Source: Luteimonas terrae (GTDB taxonomy: Bacteria > Pseudomonadota > Gammaproteobacteria > Xanthomonadales > Xanthomonadaceae). From it: a stretch of DNA of 64,000 bases. The notes beneath the pieces were generated by a model, which did no database searches, was not told where the DNA came from, and saw only the letters and a program-made list of their open reading frames with translations. The DNA lies in the NCBI RefSeq assembly GCF_004358165.1, contig NZ_SMTG01000002.1:992001-1056000 (forward strand), in the 5' to 3' direction. Positions 14,168 through 23,600 of this stretch are shown here, piece after piece (the stretch's first letter is position 1; the number at the start of each line of letters is the position of its first letter). The position numbers and the translations under genes were made by a program.

Positions 14168-15160
14168 ATGTCCCTGCCCGCACAGTTCGACGCCTTCCGC
14201 ATCCACAACGACGACGCCAGCTATCGCAGCGGCATCGAACAGATCGTGATCAACGACCTCGCCGATGGCGAAGTCGACATCCGGGTCGCGCATTCGTCGG
14301 TGAACTTCAAGGACGCGCTCGCGGGGACCGGCAAGGGGAAGATCCTGCGGCGCTTCCCGCTGGTCGGCGGCATCGACGTCGCCGGCCACGTCGTCGCATC
14401 GCGCGATGCGAAGTTCAAGGAGGGTGATGCGGTTCTGGTCACCGGCAGCGGCCTGTCGGAAACACGCGATGGCGGTTATTCGCAGTACGCGCGCATCGAA
14501 TCGCGGTGGGCGATTCCGCTGCCGCAGGGCCTCACGCTGCGCGAGAGCATGATTCTCGGCACCGCCGGCTTTACTGCCGCGCTGGCGCTGTTGCGCATGC
14601 ACGAGAACCGGCAGGTCCCCGAACTCGGGCCGCTCGCGGTCACCGGTGCGACCGGCGGCGTGGGCTCGCTCGCGGTCGACATCTTCAGCAGCGCCGGTTT
14701 CGAGGTGCACGCGATCAGCGGCAAGGCCGAGCATGCGGACTACCTCAAGTCGATCGGCGCCAGTGAAGTGCTGGGCCGCGATGCGCTGGCCACCACCCGC
14801 CCGATGGAATCGGCGCGCTTCGGCGGCGGCCTCGATAACGTCGGCGGGCCGATGCTGGTCAGCCTGCTCGCGCAGACCACGCCCTACGGCAACGTCGCCA
14901 GCGCCGGTCTCGCGGCGAGTGCCGATCTCGGTGCCACGGTCATGCCTTTCATCATCCGCGGCGTCTCGCTGCTGGGCGTGGCGTCGGCCGGCACCGCGCG
15001 CGACATCCGCGAGCAGGTCTGGCAGCACCTCGCCAGCGACTGGAAGCCGCGTCATCTCGATGCGATCTGCAAGCGCGAGGTGGCGCTGTCGGAATTGCCC
15101 GCCACGTTCGACACGATGCTGACGGGCGGCTCGCTTGGACGGACGCTCGTCACGCTTTGA
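14168..15160 (+). CDS. acuI: YhdH/YhfP-type quinone oxidoreductase (acrylyl-CoA reductase family)
   Basis: 330 residues, medium-chain dehydrogenase/reductase fold without the structural zinc cysteines. HSSVNFKDALAGTGKGKI is the YhdH-type N-terminal block; the NADPH motif TGATGGVGSLAVDIF and the segment SGKAEHADYLKSIGASEVL follow. AcuI/YhdH reduces acryloyl-CoA to propionyl-CoA with NADPH and is thought to detoxify acryloyl-CoA. The specific substrate cannot be proven here. A GAGG ribosome site lies 9 nt before the ATG. Confidence 0.85.
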   Translation: MSLPAQFDAFRIHNDDASYRSGIEQIVINDLADGEVDIRVAHSSVNFKDALAGTGKGKILRRFPLVGGIDVAGHVVASRDAKFKEGDAVLVTGSGLSETRDGGYSQYARIESRWAIPLPQGLTLRESMILGTAGFTAALALLRMHENRQVPELGPLAVTGATGGVGSLAVDIFSSAGFEVHAISGKAEHADYLKSIGASEVLGRDALATTRPMESARFGGGLDNVGGPMLVSLLAQTTPYGNVASAGLAASADLGATVMPFIIRGVSLLGVASAGTARDIREQVWQHLASDWKPRHLDAICKREVALSELPATFDTMLTGGSLGRTLVTL

Positions 15161-15172
15161 TGTCGGGCGTGC

Positions 15173-15200
15173 TTGCGACGCCTGAATGCGCCGCTAGAAT
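15173..15200 (+). promoter_or_regulatory. Sigma-70-type promoter of the response regulator gene
   Basis: TTGCGA (15173-15178), a 16-bp spacer and TAGAAT (15195-15200) precede the regulator ATG at 15227 by 26 nt. An AGGGGG ribosome site lies in between. This is the best-formed two-box promoter found in the window. Confidence 0.55.
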
Positions 15201-15226
15201 CGCGAAGTCATATCGAGGGGGAATCG

Positions 15227-15610
15227 ATGGCACGCATCCTGATCGTGGACGACTCGCCGTCCCAGCTGATGGGCATCCGGCGCATCGTCGAAAAGCTCGG
15301 CCATGAGGCACTGACCGCCGAAGACGGCCAGGCCGGTGTCGAGGCGGCCAAGCGCGAGCTGCCGGACCTGATCCTGATGGATGTGGTGATGCCCAACCTC
15401 AACGGCTTCCAGGCCACGCGCTCGATCACGCGCGAGCCGACCACCGCGCACATTCCGGTGATCCTGGTGACTACCAAGGACCAGGACACGGACCGCGTCT
15501 GGGGCATGCGCCAGGGCGCGAAGGCCTATCTCACCAAGCCCTTCAGCGAAGTGGAACTGTCGGACGCGATCCTCAAGACGATCGGTGGCGAGCCTACACC
15601 TGCGGCGTGA
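15227..15610 (+). CDS. Single-domain response regulator, PilH-like
   Basis: 127 residues, a CheY-type receiver with no output domain. Asp8, Asp9 and the phosphoacceptor Asp52 (LILMDVVMPN), the switch Thr in ILVTTKDQ and the conserved Lys in AYLTKPFSE are all present. The sequence, especially LNGFQATRSITREP and VTTKDQDTDRVWGMRQGAK, is close to PilH, which shuts down PilG-dependent type IV pilus extension. It is not in a pil-chp cluster here, so it may be a second PilH-like regulator or serve another kinase. The start is set by the AGGGGG site. Confidence 0.85.
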   Translation: MARILIVDDSPSQLMGIRRIVEKLGHEALTAEDGQAGVEAAKRELPDLILMDVVMPNLNGFQATRSITREPTTAHIPVILVTTKDQDTDRVWGMRQGAKAYLTKPFSEVELSDAILKTIGGEPTPAA

Positions 15611-15641
15611 GCGCTGCAGGGGTCGGACCTCCCGCTCGTCG

Positions 15642-15754
15642 CCCCAACGGCTTTCAACAGACGGATGTCTGGTCAGACTGTGGCCCATTCTGACTTCGCC
15701 GTTACACGCCAATCGCAAGATCAAAATGGATCCCAGCTTTCGCTGGGATGACGG
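15642..15754. repeat. REP-like palindromes downstream of the response regulator
   Basis: The 165-bp gap before the convergent cbpA holds a CTTTCAACAGACGGATGTCTGGTCAG palindrome variant (15651-15676) and a plain REP hairpin AAAATGGATCCCAGC-TTTC-GCTGGGATGACGG (15723-15754). It lies between two 3' ends and could act as bidirectional mRNA 3' protection. Confidence 0.65.
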
Positions 15755-15775
15755 TTCCGGCCTGACTGAGCGCCG

Positions 15776-16687
15776 TTACTTTTTCTCCACCACGAACGCA
15801 TCCCGCAACGCCTCGTAGGCCGCGACCTGCTTCATGTCGTGGGCGACCGGCGCCTGGATCTCCAGCTCGACGATCTGGTCGCCGTCCGGCGCACCGCCGG
15901 TGCCCGGCAGACCCCGTCCGCGCAGCCGCAGCTTGCGACCGGCTTCGGAACTGGCGGGAATCTTGAGTTCCACCGGGCCACCCAGCGTCGCCACGCTCAG
16001 CGTGGCACCGAGGGCCGCATCCCAGGGCGCGATCGGAAGTGTGTGGATGATGTTGCGGCCGTCGACTTCGAAGTCCGGATGCGCGGCATATTCGATCTCG
16101 AGCAACAGATCGCCGCCGTGCTGGCCCTGTCGCGGCAGGCGCACGACCTGCCCAGGCTTGATGCCGCGCGGAATCTTGACCTCGAACGTCTTGCCCATCA
16201 CCGGCACGCGCACGCTGTCGCCGCGATAAATCGTCTCCAGGTTCACCGCCAGCCGCGCGCGCGTGTCGCCACGCGGTTGCGGGCCGCCACGGCCAGGCTG
16301 CGCGCCACCATAGCCGCCACCGGCGCGCCGGCCGAACATCTGCTCGAAGAAGTCGCTGAAGCCGCCACCGGCGCCGCCGCCGGCGAATATCTCGTCGAAG
16401 TCGACGCCGCCCGGGCCGCCGCCGTAGCCCCCCGCCTGCGGCTGCACGTCGTCACCGGGACGATAACCGCGCGCGCGCAGGCTGTCGTAGGCCTTGCGCT
16501 TCTCCGGGTCGCGCAACGCCTCGTAGGCCTCGTTGACCGACTTGAAGGCGTCTTCGGCACCCGGCTCCTTGCTCACGTCCGGGTGGTACTTGCGCGCCAG
16601 GCGGCGGTACGCGGTCTTGATCTCCGCATCGCCGGCGTTCGGCTCGACACCGAGAATTCCGTAGTAGTCCTTGAACTGCATCTGCAT
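15776..16687 (-). CDS. cbpA: DnaJ-class co-chaperone, CbpA-type
   Basis: 303 residues (E. coli CbpA has 306). J-domain at 5-70 with HPD at 35-37 (KYHPDVSK). A Gly/Phe-rich linker follows (about 80-135; GGAGGGFSDFFEQMFGRR), then two beta-sandwich substrate-binding domains. There is no zinc-finger cysteine region, which separates it from DnaJ proper. It stimulates DnaK. Start at 16687 gives MQMQFKDYYG; the second ATG at 16681 is equally possible, and neither has a good ribosome site. Probably transcribed with the upstream hsp20 gene (133-bp gap). The usual partner gene cbpM is absent. Confidence 0.9.
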   Translation of the reverse strand: MQMQFKDYYGILGVEPNAGDAEIKTAYRRLARKYHPDVSKEPGAEDAFKSVNEAYEALRDPEKRKAYDSLRARGYRPGDDVQPQAGGYGGGPGGVDFDEIFAGGGAGGGFSDFFEQMFGRRAGGGYGGAQPGRGGPQPRGDTRARLAVNLETIYRGDSVRVPVMGKTFEVKIPRGIKPGQVVRLPRQGQHGGDLLLEIEYAAHPDFEVDGRNIIHTLPIAPWDAALGATLSVATLGGPVELKIPASSEAGRKLRLRGRGLPGTGGAPDGDQIVELEIQAPVAHDMKQVAAYEALRDAFVVEKK

Positions 16688-16820
16688 CTGTCCGGTAAGG
16701 GCGCGCGGCCGGAAAGGAACTCTGGAAAACGACACGCGCGGCGACGGCCCGCAGGATACCCGCAGGCCGCCGTCGCGTCGTGAGAAACCGCGGGCGCGGC
16801 GTGCGCCCGCGGTGCGGGAC

Positions 16821-17321
16821 TTACTGGCGCGTACCGGCCGCCGGCGTCGCGCCGACCTGGATGCGTCGCGGCGTGGTTTCGGCGCGCTTGGGGATGCTGA
16901 TCTCGAGCACGCCGTGGTGTCCGCTGGCGGTGATCGCATCGGCGTCCGCACTGTCGGGCAGCGTGAAGCGGCGATGGAAGCGACCGGTGCTGCGCTCGAC
17001 GCGCGAGAAGCGCACCTCGGCGCCCTCGCCGTCCGCATCGGCACCGGCGGCCGCGCGCTCGCCCTTGAGGCTCAGCACACCCTTGTCCATCCACACCTCG
17101 ACATCTGCCGGGTCGATGCCGGGCAGGTCGGCGAGGATGACGAAACGCGTGCGCTCTTCGCGGATGTCGACGCGCGGCGTCCACTCGCTGGTGACGACCG
17201 AAGACGCGTCGGTATCGGTCTGCACGAACTGCTGCAGGAACTGGCGCATCTCGTCGTGGAGCGCGTGACGGGTGCCGCGGCCGGGCTGGCGCGCGACGGC
17301 GCGGAAGGTGTCGTGTCGCAT
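16821..17321 (-). CDS. Small heat-shock protein, Hsp20 family
   Basis: 166 residues. The alpha-crystallin domain runs from about residue 50 to 150: WTPRVDIREERTRFVILADLPGI, VLSLKGER, and the closing GVLEISIPKR strand (the usual A-x-x-x-N-G-V-L motif reads ASGHHGVL here). It ends in a short disordered tail. These ATP-independent holdases keep stressed proteins soluble. The start MRHDTFRA is fixed by a GGAG ribosome site 7 nt upstream of the ATG; the 26-codon upstream extension is rejected. Placed head of cbpA, it forms a compact heat-shock unit. No CIRCE or ROSE-like element was recognised. Confidence 0.9.
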   Translation of the reverse strand: MRHDTFRAVARQPGRGTRHALHDEMRQFLQQFVQTDTDASSVVTSEWTPRVDIREERTRFVILADLPGIDPADVEVWMDKGVLSLKGERAAAGADADGEGAEVRFSRVERSTGRFHRRFTLPDSADADAITASGHHGVLEISIPKRAETTPRRIQVGATPAAGTRQ

Positions 17322-17458
17322 GGTGGAACTCCGATTCGGGGGCGGCGCGTGCGGCCGCGATGTCCCCGATCTGGGTGTCGGCGCAGGGCTTTCAAGCATC
17401 GCCGCGACGTCACGCCACGAGCGGCTAGACTGCCGTTCACCCTCCCCGGACTGCCCCC

Positions 17459-17938
17459 ATGACCATCCAGATCGGCGACGCCATCCCCGAAGTCACGCTC
17501 AAGCACATCCACGATGGCGTGCGCGTCATCGACACGCCGACGCTCTTCAGCGGCAAGAAGGTGGTGCTGTTCGCGGTGCCCGGCGCGTTCACGCCGACCT
17601 GTTCGGAGCGGCACCTGCCCGGCTTCGTCGAGGCCTTCGAAACCTTCCGCAAGCAGGGCATCGACGTGGTCTGCATCGCCGTCAACGACCCCTTCGTGAT
17701 GCAGGCCTGGGGTGAAAGCGTCGGCGTGCCGGACGGTCTGCAGATGATTTCCGACGGCAACGGCGATTTCGTCAAGGCCATGGGACTGGAGATGGACGCC
17801 AGCGCCTACGGCATGGGCCTGCGCGCGAAGCGCTTCGCGCTGTATGCCGAGGATGGCGTGGTCAAGCAGCTGTTCGTCGAGGCGCCGGGCGAATACAAGG
17901 TGTCGTCGGCGGAGAATGTGTTGGCGAATCTGGGTTGA
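17459..17938 (+). CDS. Peroxiredoxin, Prx5 type
   Basis: 159 residues. The peroxidatic cysteine is Cys48 in PGAFTPTCSERHLPG, the Prx5-group active site (P-x-x-x-T-x-x-C). Conserved later blocks are CIAVNDPFVMQAWG and YGMGLRAKRFALYAEDGVV. It reduces hydrogen peroxide and alkyl hydroperoxides, normally using glutathione/glutaredoxin or thioredoxin. It diverges from the hsp20-cbpA unit, which fits a stress setting. A TAGACT box at 17426-17431 may be the -10. Confidence 0.9.
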   Translation: MTIQIGDAIPEVTLKHIHDGVRVIDTPTLFSGKKVVLFAVPGAFTPTCSERHLPGFVEAFETFRKQGIDVVCIAVNDPFVMQAWGESVGVPDGLQMISDGNGDFVKAMGLEMDASAYGMGLRAKRFALYAEDGVVKQLFVEAPGEYKVSSAENVLANLG

Positions 17939-17964
17939 TCGACGGCAACCCCGTAACAAGGAAT

Positions 17965-18082
17965 CGTCGCCCCAGCGGAGGCTGGGGCCCATATTGAATT
18001 TGCTCTGAAAGTCTGAGATCAAGATCGAAATGGATCCCAGCTTGAACAGACATGCGTCCGTTGAAAGTCGCTGGGATGACGG
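17965..18082. repeat. REP-like elements, one with a nested palindrome in its loop
   Basis: A short REP arm pair (GCCCCAGC-GGAG-GCTGGGGC, 17968-17990) is followed by a composite at 18032-18082. In the composite, GGATCCCAGC and GCTGGGATGACGG are separated by TTGAACAGACATGCGTCCGT-TGAAAGTC instead of the usual TTTC loop. This is the clearest case in the window of a palindrome inserted into a REP loop. The gap lies between the peroxiredoxin gene and the convergent pbpC. Confidence 0.75.
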
Positions 18083-18115
18083 TCTGTAAGCGCCGGAGCT
18101 TTCGCGTCCGAAGCC

Positions 18116-20521
18116 TCACTCCCCCACCCGGAACTCCACACGCCGCCACGCGCCGTCATCCGCCAGTGCGGTCAGTGCATGGGCACCCGGCGTGTCGAAC
18201 TCGTGCCGCAACCATTGCGTGCCGCGCGTGTCACCGATCCAGCGGCCGTCGAGCAGCCACTGCACCCGGCCGTCGCTGCCCAGTGCACGCAGCTGCAGGC
18301 GCACGCCGTGCGGGCTGTTGGGTGGACGGGCGAGCAGCGTGCCCGGCGCCAGTCCTTCAATGTGCAGCGCGTCGGCGGTGTCGCGTCCGTCCGGCGCGCA
18401 ATCCGGCGACAGGGCCGGCAGCCGCGATGCCTGGCGCGCCGCGGCCGGCAACCACGGCGACGCGAGCGCGGGCCAGCGTGCGATCTCGCGCGACTGGCGG
18501 ACGTGAGGTGCCGTGCAGTCGGCCGACAACCGCAACCCGCTGGTCACATCCACATCGAAGCGCACCCGCCCGCTGCCCCAGCGCCCCGCGTCGCGTTCGG
18601 CGAAGGTCGGCGGCACGTTGCCGTCCAGCGTCCAGGCGGTGCGGCGGCGTTGGCACAGCGACGCGGCCTGGTCGTCTACCCCGGTGCCCAGCGGCCAGCA
18701 GATGGCGACTTCGCGCACGTTGCGCGGCGGCGGTGATCGCACCGCGTCGCCGCGCTCGCGCGGCAAGCTGTCGACGGTTTCGAACAGCAGCGGCAGCGCG
18801 GTGACCGCGCCGTACTGGCCGGGCAGCGGCGTGCCATCGGGCCGCCCCACCCAGACGCCGACCGTAAAGCGCCGTGTGCCGCCGATCGCCCACGCATCGC
18901 GATACCCGTAACTGGTCCCGGTCTTCCACGCCACGCGCGGGCGCGTGCCGGTGTCGAAGGTGTCGGCGCGTTCGCCGGGGCGCGGATTGGACTCGAGGAT
19001 CTCGCGCACGATCCAGGCCGCGCCGGGTGACATCAACCGCCGCTCGACCAGTGGCGCATCCGGCGTCAGGCGCACGCGCCCGGCGACGCCCTCGCGATGC
19101 AGGGCCGCGTGCGCGCCGACGAGCTGCTCGAGCGTCGCGCCGGTGCCGCCGAGGATCAACGAGAGGTTCGGCACGGCGCCACGCGGAAACCGCAAGGTGA
19201 CGCCGGCGTTGTCGAGCCGCGCCGCGAAGCGCGCAGGTCCGACACGATCGAGCAGATCGACGGCCGGCACATTGAGCGAGAGTCGCAGCGCGTCGTCCGC
19301 GCCGACCGGTCCGTTGAAGGCCGCGTCGAAGTTGCCGGGCCGATAGCCGTCGAAGGACTGCGGCGCGTCGACCAGCAGGCTGCCCGAGTGGATCAGGCCG
19401 TCGTCGAGCGCGATTCCGTAGAGAAACGGCTTGAGCGTGGAACCGGGCGAGCGCCACGCACGGACCATGTCGACATGGCCGAGCCGCGCGCGATCGCCGA
19501 ACGCGACCGAACCGACGTAGGCGCGCGCTTCCAGCGTGGCGTTGTCGACGACCAGCAGCGCGGCCGAGGTGCGCTCGGGCAGTTGCGAGAAGTAGCTGGC
19601 GACGCGGTGTTCGAGCACGCGTTGCAGATCGATGTCGATCGTCGACGTGATGCGCGAGGCCTGCGGCGCCTGCTCGCGCAGGCGCTGCGCGAGCAGCGCC
19701 GCGTGCAGCGGTGCGCGCAGGCTGCGCGCGACCACCGCCTCGACTTTGGCGTCGTCGACGTCGGCACGCGACCAGACTCCGAGCGTGGCCATCCGGTCGA
19801 GCACCTTGTCGCGTGCCGCGCGCGCGGCCTCCGGTTCCCGATCGGGCCGCAGCCGGCTCGGCGCCTGCGGCAGCACCGCGAGCAATGCGCCTTCCGCATG
19901 CGACAGCTGCGCGGCCGGCTTGCCGAGATAGGCCCAGCTCGCCGCCTCGACACCCTCAATGGTGCCGCCGAACGGCGCACGTTCCAGGTACAGCGTCAGG
20001 ATCTCGTCCTTCGACAGATGCACTTCGAGCTGCAGCGCCCGCAGCATCTGCACGAGCTTGCCATGCAGCGTGCGGCCACGTGGCTGCGGATCGAGGATAC
20101 GCGCGACCTGCATCGTCAGCGTCGACCCGCCAGACACGATGCGGCCACCGCGCAGCCACTGCCATGCGGCCCGCGCCATCGCCGGCGGGTTGATCCCCGG
20201 ATGGCGCCGGAACCAGCGATCCTCGTAGCCCAGCAGCGCCTGCAGGTACAGCGGCGACACGCTCTGTGGCGTCGCCGGATGCCGCCACACGCCATCGGCA
20301 TCGGCGAACGCGCGCAGCGGTGTGCCGTCGCGCGCGACGACCACCGCGCTGGTGTCGGCGCGCGCCGGAAGCTGCGGTGGAAATGCGAGGTCGAGCGCGA
20401 GCAGGGTCAGTAGCACGGCGACCGTGCTCCAGCGCAGCCAGGGCGCAAGTCGCTTCCAGGTCTGCCGCAATCGCGAAGCGGACGTTGCACGATCGTCCTG
20501 CCTTCCCAGGTGTTCGAACAC
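18116..20521 (-). CDS. pbpC: Bifunctional penicillin-binding protein 1C
   Basis: 801 residues (E. coli PbpC 770). One membrane anchor at about 32-50, then a GT51 transglycosylase domain with the catalytic Glu100 in LLGYEDRWFRRHPGINP and the STLTMQ block. The penicillin-binding transpeptidase domain carries SPGSTLKPF (Ser nucleophile) and KTGTSYGYRD. The C-terminal 90 residues are the BiPBP_C beta-domain typical of PBP1C. PbpC is a peptidoglycan synthase that is not essential in E. coli. It lies 87 bp after the alpha-2-macroglobulin gene, the same pairing as yfhM-pbpC, which suggests a joint defence or repair role in the periplasm. Confidence 0.95.
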   Translation of the reverse strand: MFEHLGRQDDRATSASRLRQTWKRLAPWLRWSTVAVLLTLLALDLAFPPQLPARADTSAVVVARDGTPLRAFADADGVWRHPATPQSVSPLYLQALLGYEDRWFRRHPGINPPAMARAAWQWLRGGRIVSGGSTLTMQVARILDPQPRGRTLHGKLVQMLRALQLEVHLSKDEILTLYLERAPFGGTIEGVEAASWAYLGKPAAQLSHAEGALLAVLPQAPSRLRPDREPEAARAARDKVLDRMATLGVWSRADVDDAKVEAVVARSLRAPLHAALLAQRLREQAPQASRITSTIDIDLQRVLEHRVASYFSQLPERTSAALLVVDNATLEARAYVGSVAFGDRARLGHVDMVRAWRSPGSTLKPFLYGIALDDGLIHSGSLLVDAPQSFDGYRPGNFDAAFNGPVGADDALRLSLNVPAVDLLDRVGPARFAARLDNAGVTLRFPRGAVPNLSLILGGTGATLEQLVGAHAALHREGVAGRVRLTPDAPLVERRLMSPGAAWIVREILESNPRPGERADTFDTGTRPRVAWKTGTSYGYRDAWAIGGTRRFTVGVWVGRPDGTPLPGQYGAVTALPLLFETVDSLPRERGDAVRSPPPRNVREVAICWPLGTGVDDQAASLCQRRRTAWTLDGNVPPTFAERDAGRWGSGRVRFDVDVTSGLRLSADCTAPHVRQSREIARWPALASPWLPAAARQASRLPALSPDCAPDGRDTADALHIEGLAPGTLLARPPNSPHGVRLQLRALGSDGRVQWLLDGRWIGDTRGTQWLRHEFDTPGAHALTALADDGAWRRVEFRVGE

Positions 20522-20608
20522 GCGGGGAGACCGGCTACGCGGACATGACGATGGAGACCGGTCGCCGCCCCGTCATGTCCGCATCGATGCCGATCCGGCG
20601 CATGCCCT

Positions 20609-23600
20609 TCAGGGCTGCACCACGGTGATCCGCGCCGGCACCGAGGTGCCCACGCCACGCAGCTGCGGGCGATACATGTCCTCGACCAGCGGCGGCGGTG
20701 CGGTGTAGCTGCCCGGGCTGACCGCGCGCACGAGGTAGAACACCCGCGCGGCGCGGCCGCTGTCGAGCTTGAGCGCGGCGACGTAGCGGTCGTCGCGGTA
20801 CTCCTCGTGCTGCACCGTCGCCGCGCTGCCGCGCTCGGTGATCTGGATGCCGTCGACGACGACGTCCGCCCACTGCTTGGCATCGGACAGATTGAAGTTT
20901 TCGACCTCCAGACCGGCCGGCAGCAGGTCGGTCAGCAGCGCGTCGGGCATGTCGCGATCGGCGACGACGGAGACCGAGACGATCAGCGCCTCGCCCTCCT
21001 TCAGCGGCCCCGGCGTCCACGGCTTGCCGTCGGTGGCGTAGAGCCTGCGCTCGACCTTGAGCACGCTGGCGTCCGCGGCCGGCGCGGTGCGCGGCACGCC
21101 GGCGACATCGATGCTGGCGTACATCGGCGGTTCGCCCTTCGGGGTGAAGCGCACGCCGCGGCGCAGGCCGGCCTCGTCATAAGCGCGGCCGACGAGCGTG
21201 GCGGCCGGCACCGCCTCGTCGACCCCGCCTTCGCGCAGCGTGCCACCGACGCGCTTGCGCTGGTCGGACGACAGCGCACGCCCCAGACGCGCGAGTGCGA
21301 TCTGCTCCTGCGTGCTCAGGTACATCCAGCCGCGATTGCGGCGCACGTCGACCTCGCGGCCGATGTCGACCGCGCGGGCATCGAACGCCGGCTTGGCGAT
21401 GCCGCGTTCGTGGGTCAGCGCGATCATCAGCGAGGCATCGCGCAGCGGCGTGCCGTAGTCCCACAGATAGCCCGGGCGATCGCCGCGGAAATCGAAGCCG
21501 GCCTGCACCGCGCGCTCGCCGCGGGTCTTGTCACCCTGCAGCGACAGGGCAAGACCCAGGTGCACCAGCGGCAGTCCGGTGCGGGACGTGCCACGCTCGT
21601 TGTCCCACATCGCCCGCAGGGTGCCGAGCGGCGCGCGGTTCACGCGCGCGAGCACGTAGCCGGCGTAGGCGCGGTAGGCGAAGCGCAGGTGGTCGCGCTC
21701 GTTCTGACCGTAGAACTCGTTGCCGCCCGACAGCAGGTCCTCGCCCAGGCGCTCGAGCGATTTCTGCAGCACCGCGTCGGGCACGGCGAAGCCCGCGTCG
21801 CGCGCATCGAGCAGGAACTCGACGATGTACGGGGTCAGCATCGGGTTGACGTAGCCGTCGCTGCCCCACATCGAGAAGTGCCCGGTGCCGACCTGCATCG
21901 AGGCCAGGCGGCCGAATGCGGCTTCGACGAACTGCCGCCGCTTCGCTGCATCCACGCCCCGGATGCCCAGCATCGACACCGTGGCATCGTCGAGCTGCAG
22001 GGCCGCGTAGCCGCGGCTGGTGGTCTGCTCGGCACACCCGTAGGGATACGACAGCGCCCCGTCGATCGCGGACGCGAACGGGATCGGCGGCAGCGCGCTG
22101 ACGGTGAAGCGCGCGTTGACCGAACCCGCCATCAGGCCGTCCATCAGGCCGGTGTCGAGCGTCACCGGCGTCGCGCCATCGAGCACACGCGTGCTCGACC
22201 GCAACACGGCCGGCCACGCCGCGCGCACCGGCAGGTCGTAGCTGCGGTCGACCTTGACCCCGGCGCCGTCCACGCGCACGCGCACCTTGGCGACCGAGTA
22301 GCCTTCCTGCGCGACCAGCGGGAAGCTCAGCGTGGTCTTGCCGTCGACGGACAGCTGCACCTTGCGTGCACCGTCCTCGACCGACAGCGGGCCGATGCCC
22401 TCGACGCGCACGTCGAAGGCGCCGGCACGCCCGCTGAAGTTGCTCAGGTCCAGCGTCACCGTGCTGCGGTCGCCCGGCGCCATGACGCGCGGCATGCTGG
22501 CCTCGGCGACCAGCGGTGCACGCACCACGGTCTCGACATCGTGGCTGCCGTAGCGGTCGGCCGACCAGACCAGTGCCGACACGCGCAGGGTGCCGTTGAA
22601 ATCAGGCAGCTGCAGCGGGACGCGCGCGGTGCCACGCGCGTCGAGCTTCACCGGACCGGCGAACAGGTCGACGGTCTGCACGCGCGCAGTCGGTCGCCGC
22701 GCCTGCGGCAGCGCGGCCAGCGGCGCATCGCCACCGAAGCGCAGGCGCGCGGTGCCGCCTTCGAAACTCTCGATCACGCGGCCGTAGAGATCGTAGGCGT
22801 CCACGCCGAAACGACGCTGCGCGAAGAAGTGCTTCCACGCATCGGGCACCGGGAACCGGGTGATGTTGAGGATGCCCACATCGACCGCCGACACGGTGAC
22901 CCAGGCCTCCTGGCCCGCGAGGTCGGGCGCGGCCACGGTGACCCGCATGGGGCCTTCCGGACGGACCAGTTCGGGTGCCTTGATGCCGACCGCGACGCGA
23001 CGCTCGCGTCGCTCCATCGGCACATGCGCCACGCCGACCGCGCGCGCCGGCGTGACCGTGCTGGTCGTGCTGCCGCCGCGGAATACCAGCGCGGTCACGT
23101 AGACGTCGTGACGCTCCCAGTCTTCGGTGACCGGGATGTCGAAGGTGCTGCCCGGCTTGGCGTCGATCTCGTGCAGGTAGAGCATGCGGTCGCTTTCGAC
23201 CATCAGCAGGCCCTTGCCCGGGTGCGGCGGCGTGACCGTGACACGCATCGTGTCGCCGGCGCGGTAGCCCGCCTTGTCGAGCGCGACCTTGACCTTGTCA
23301 GGGCGTGCATCGAGCCCGCGGTTGCCGTCGTCCCAGCTCCAGCCGGCGCGGAAGGGATAACGAGAGATCAGCTTCGTCGCCGGGTCCTCGACGTCGATGC
23401 GGTACTCGCCCCATTCCACCGGGAAATCGAAGCGCGTGGCATCGCTGCCGGCATCGAGCGTGCGCGTCTCGACGGTCTCGAAGCGGCGGGTGAACTCGTA
23501 GCGCCAGCCGGCGTCGTCGTTGCGCCAGTGGTAATCGCGATGCTCGCGGATCAGCGAGACCTTGAGGCCGGCCTGCGGACGCGGCTTGCCGTCGGCGCCG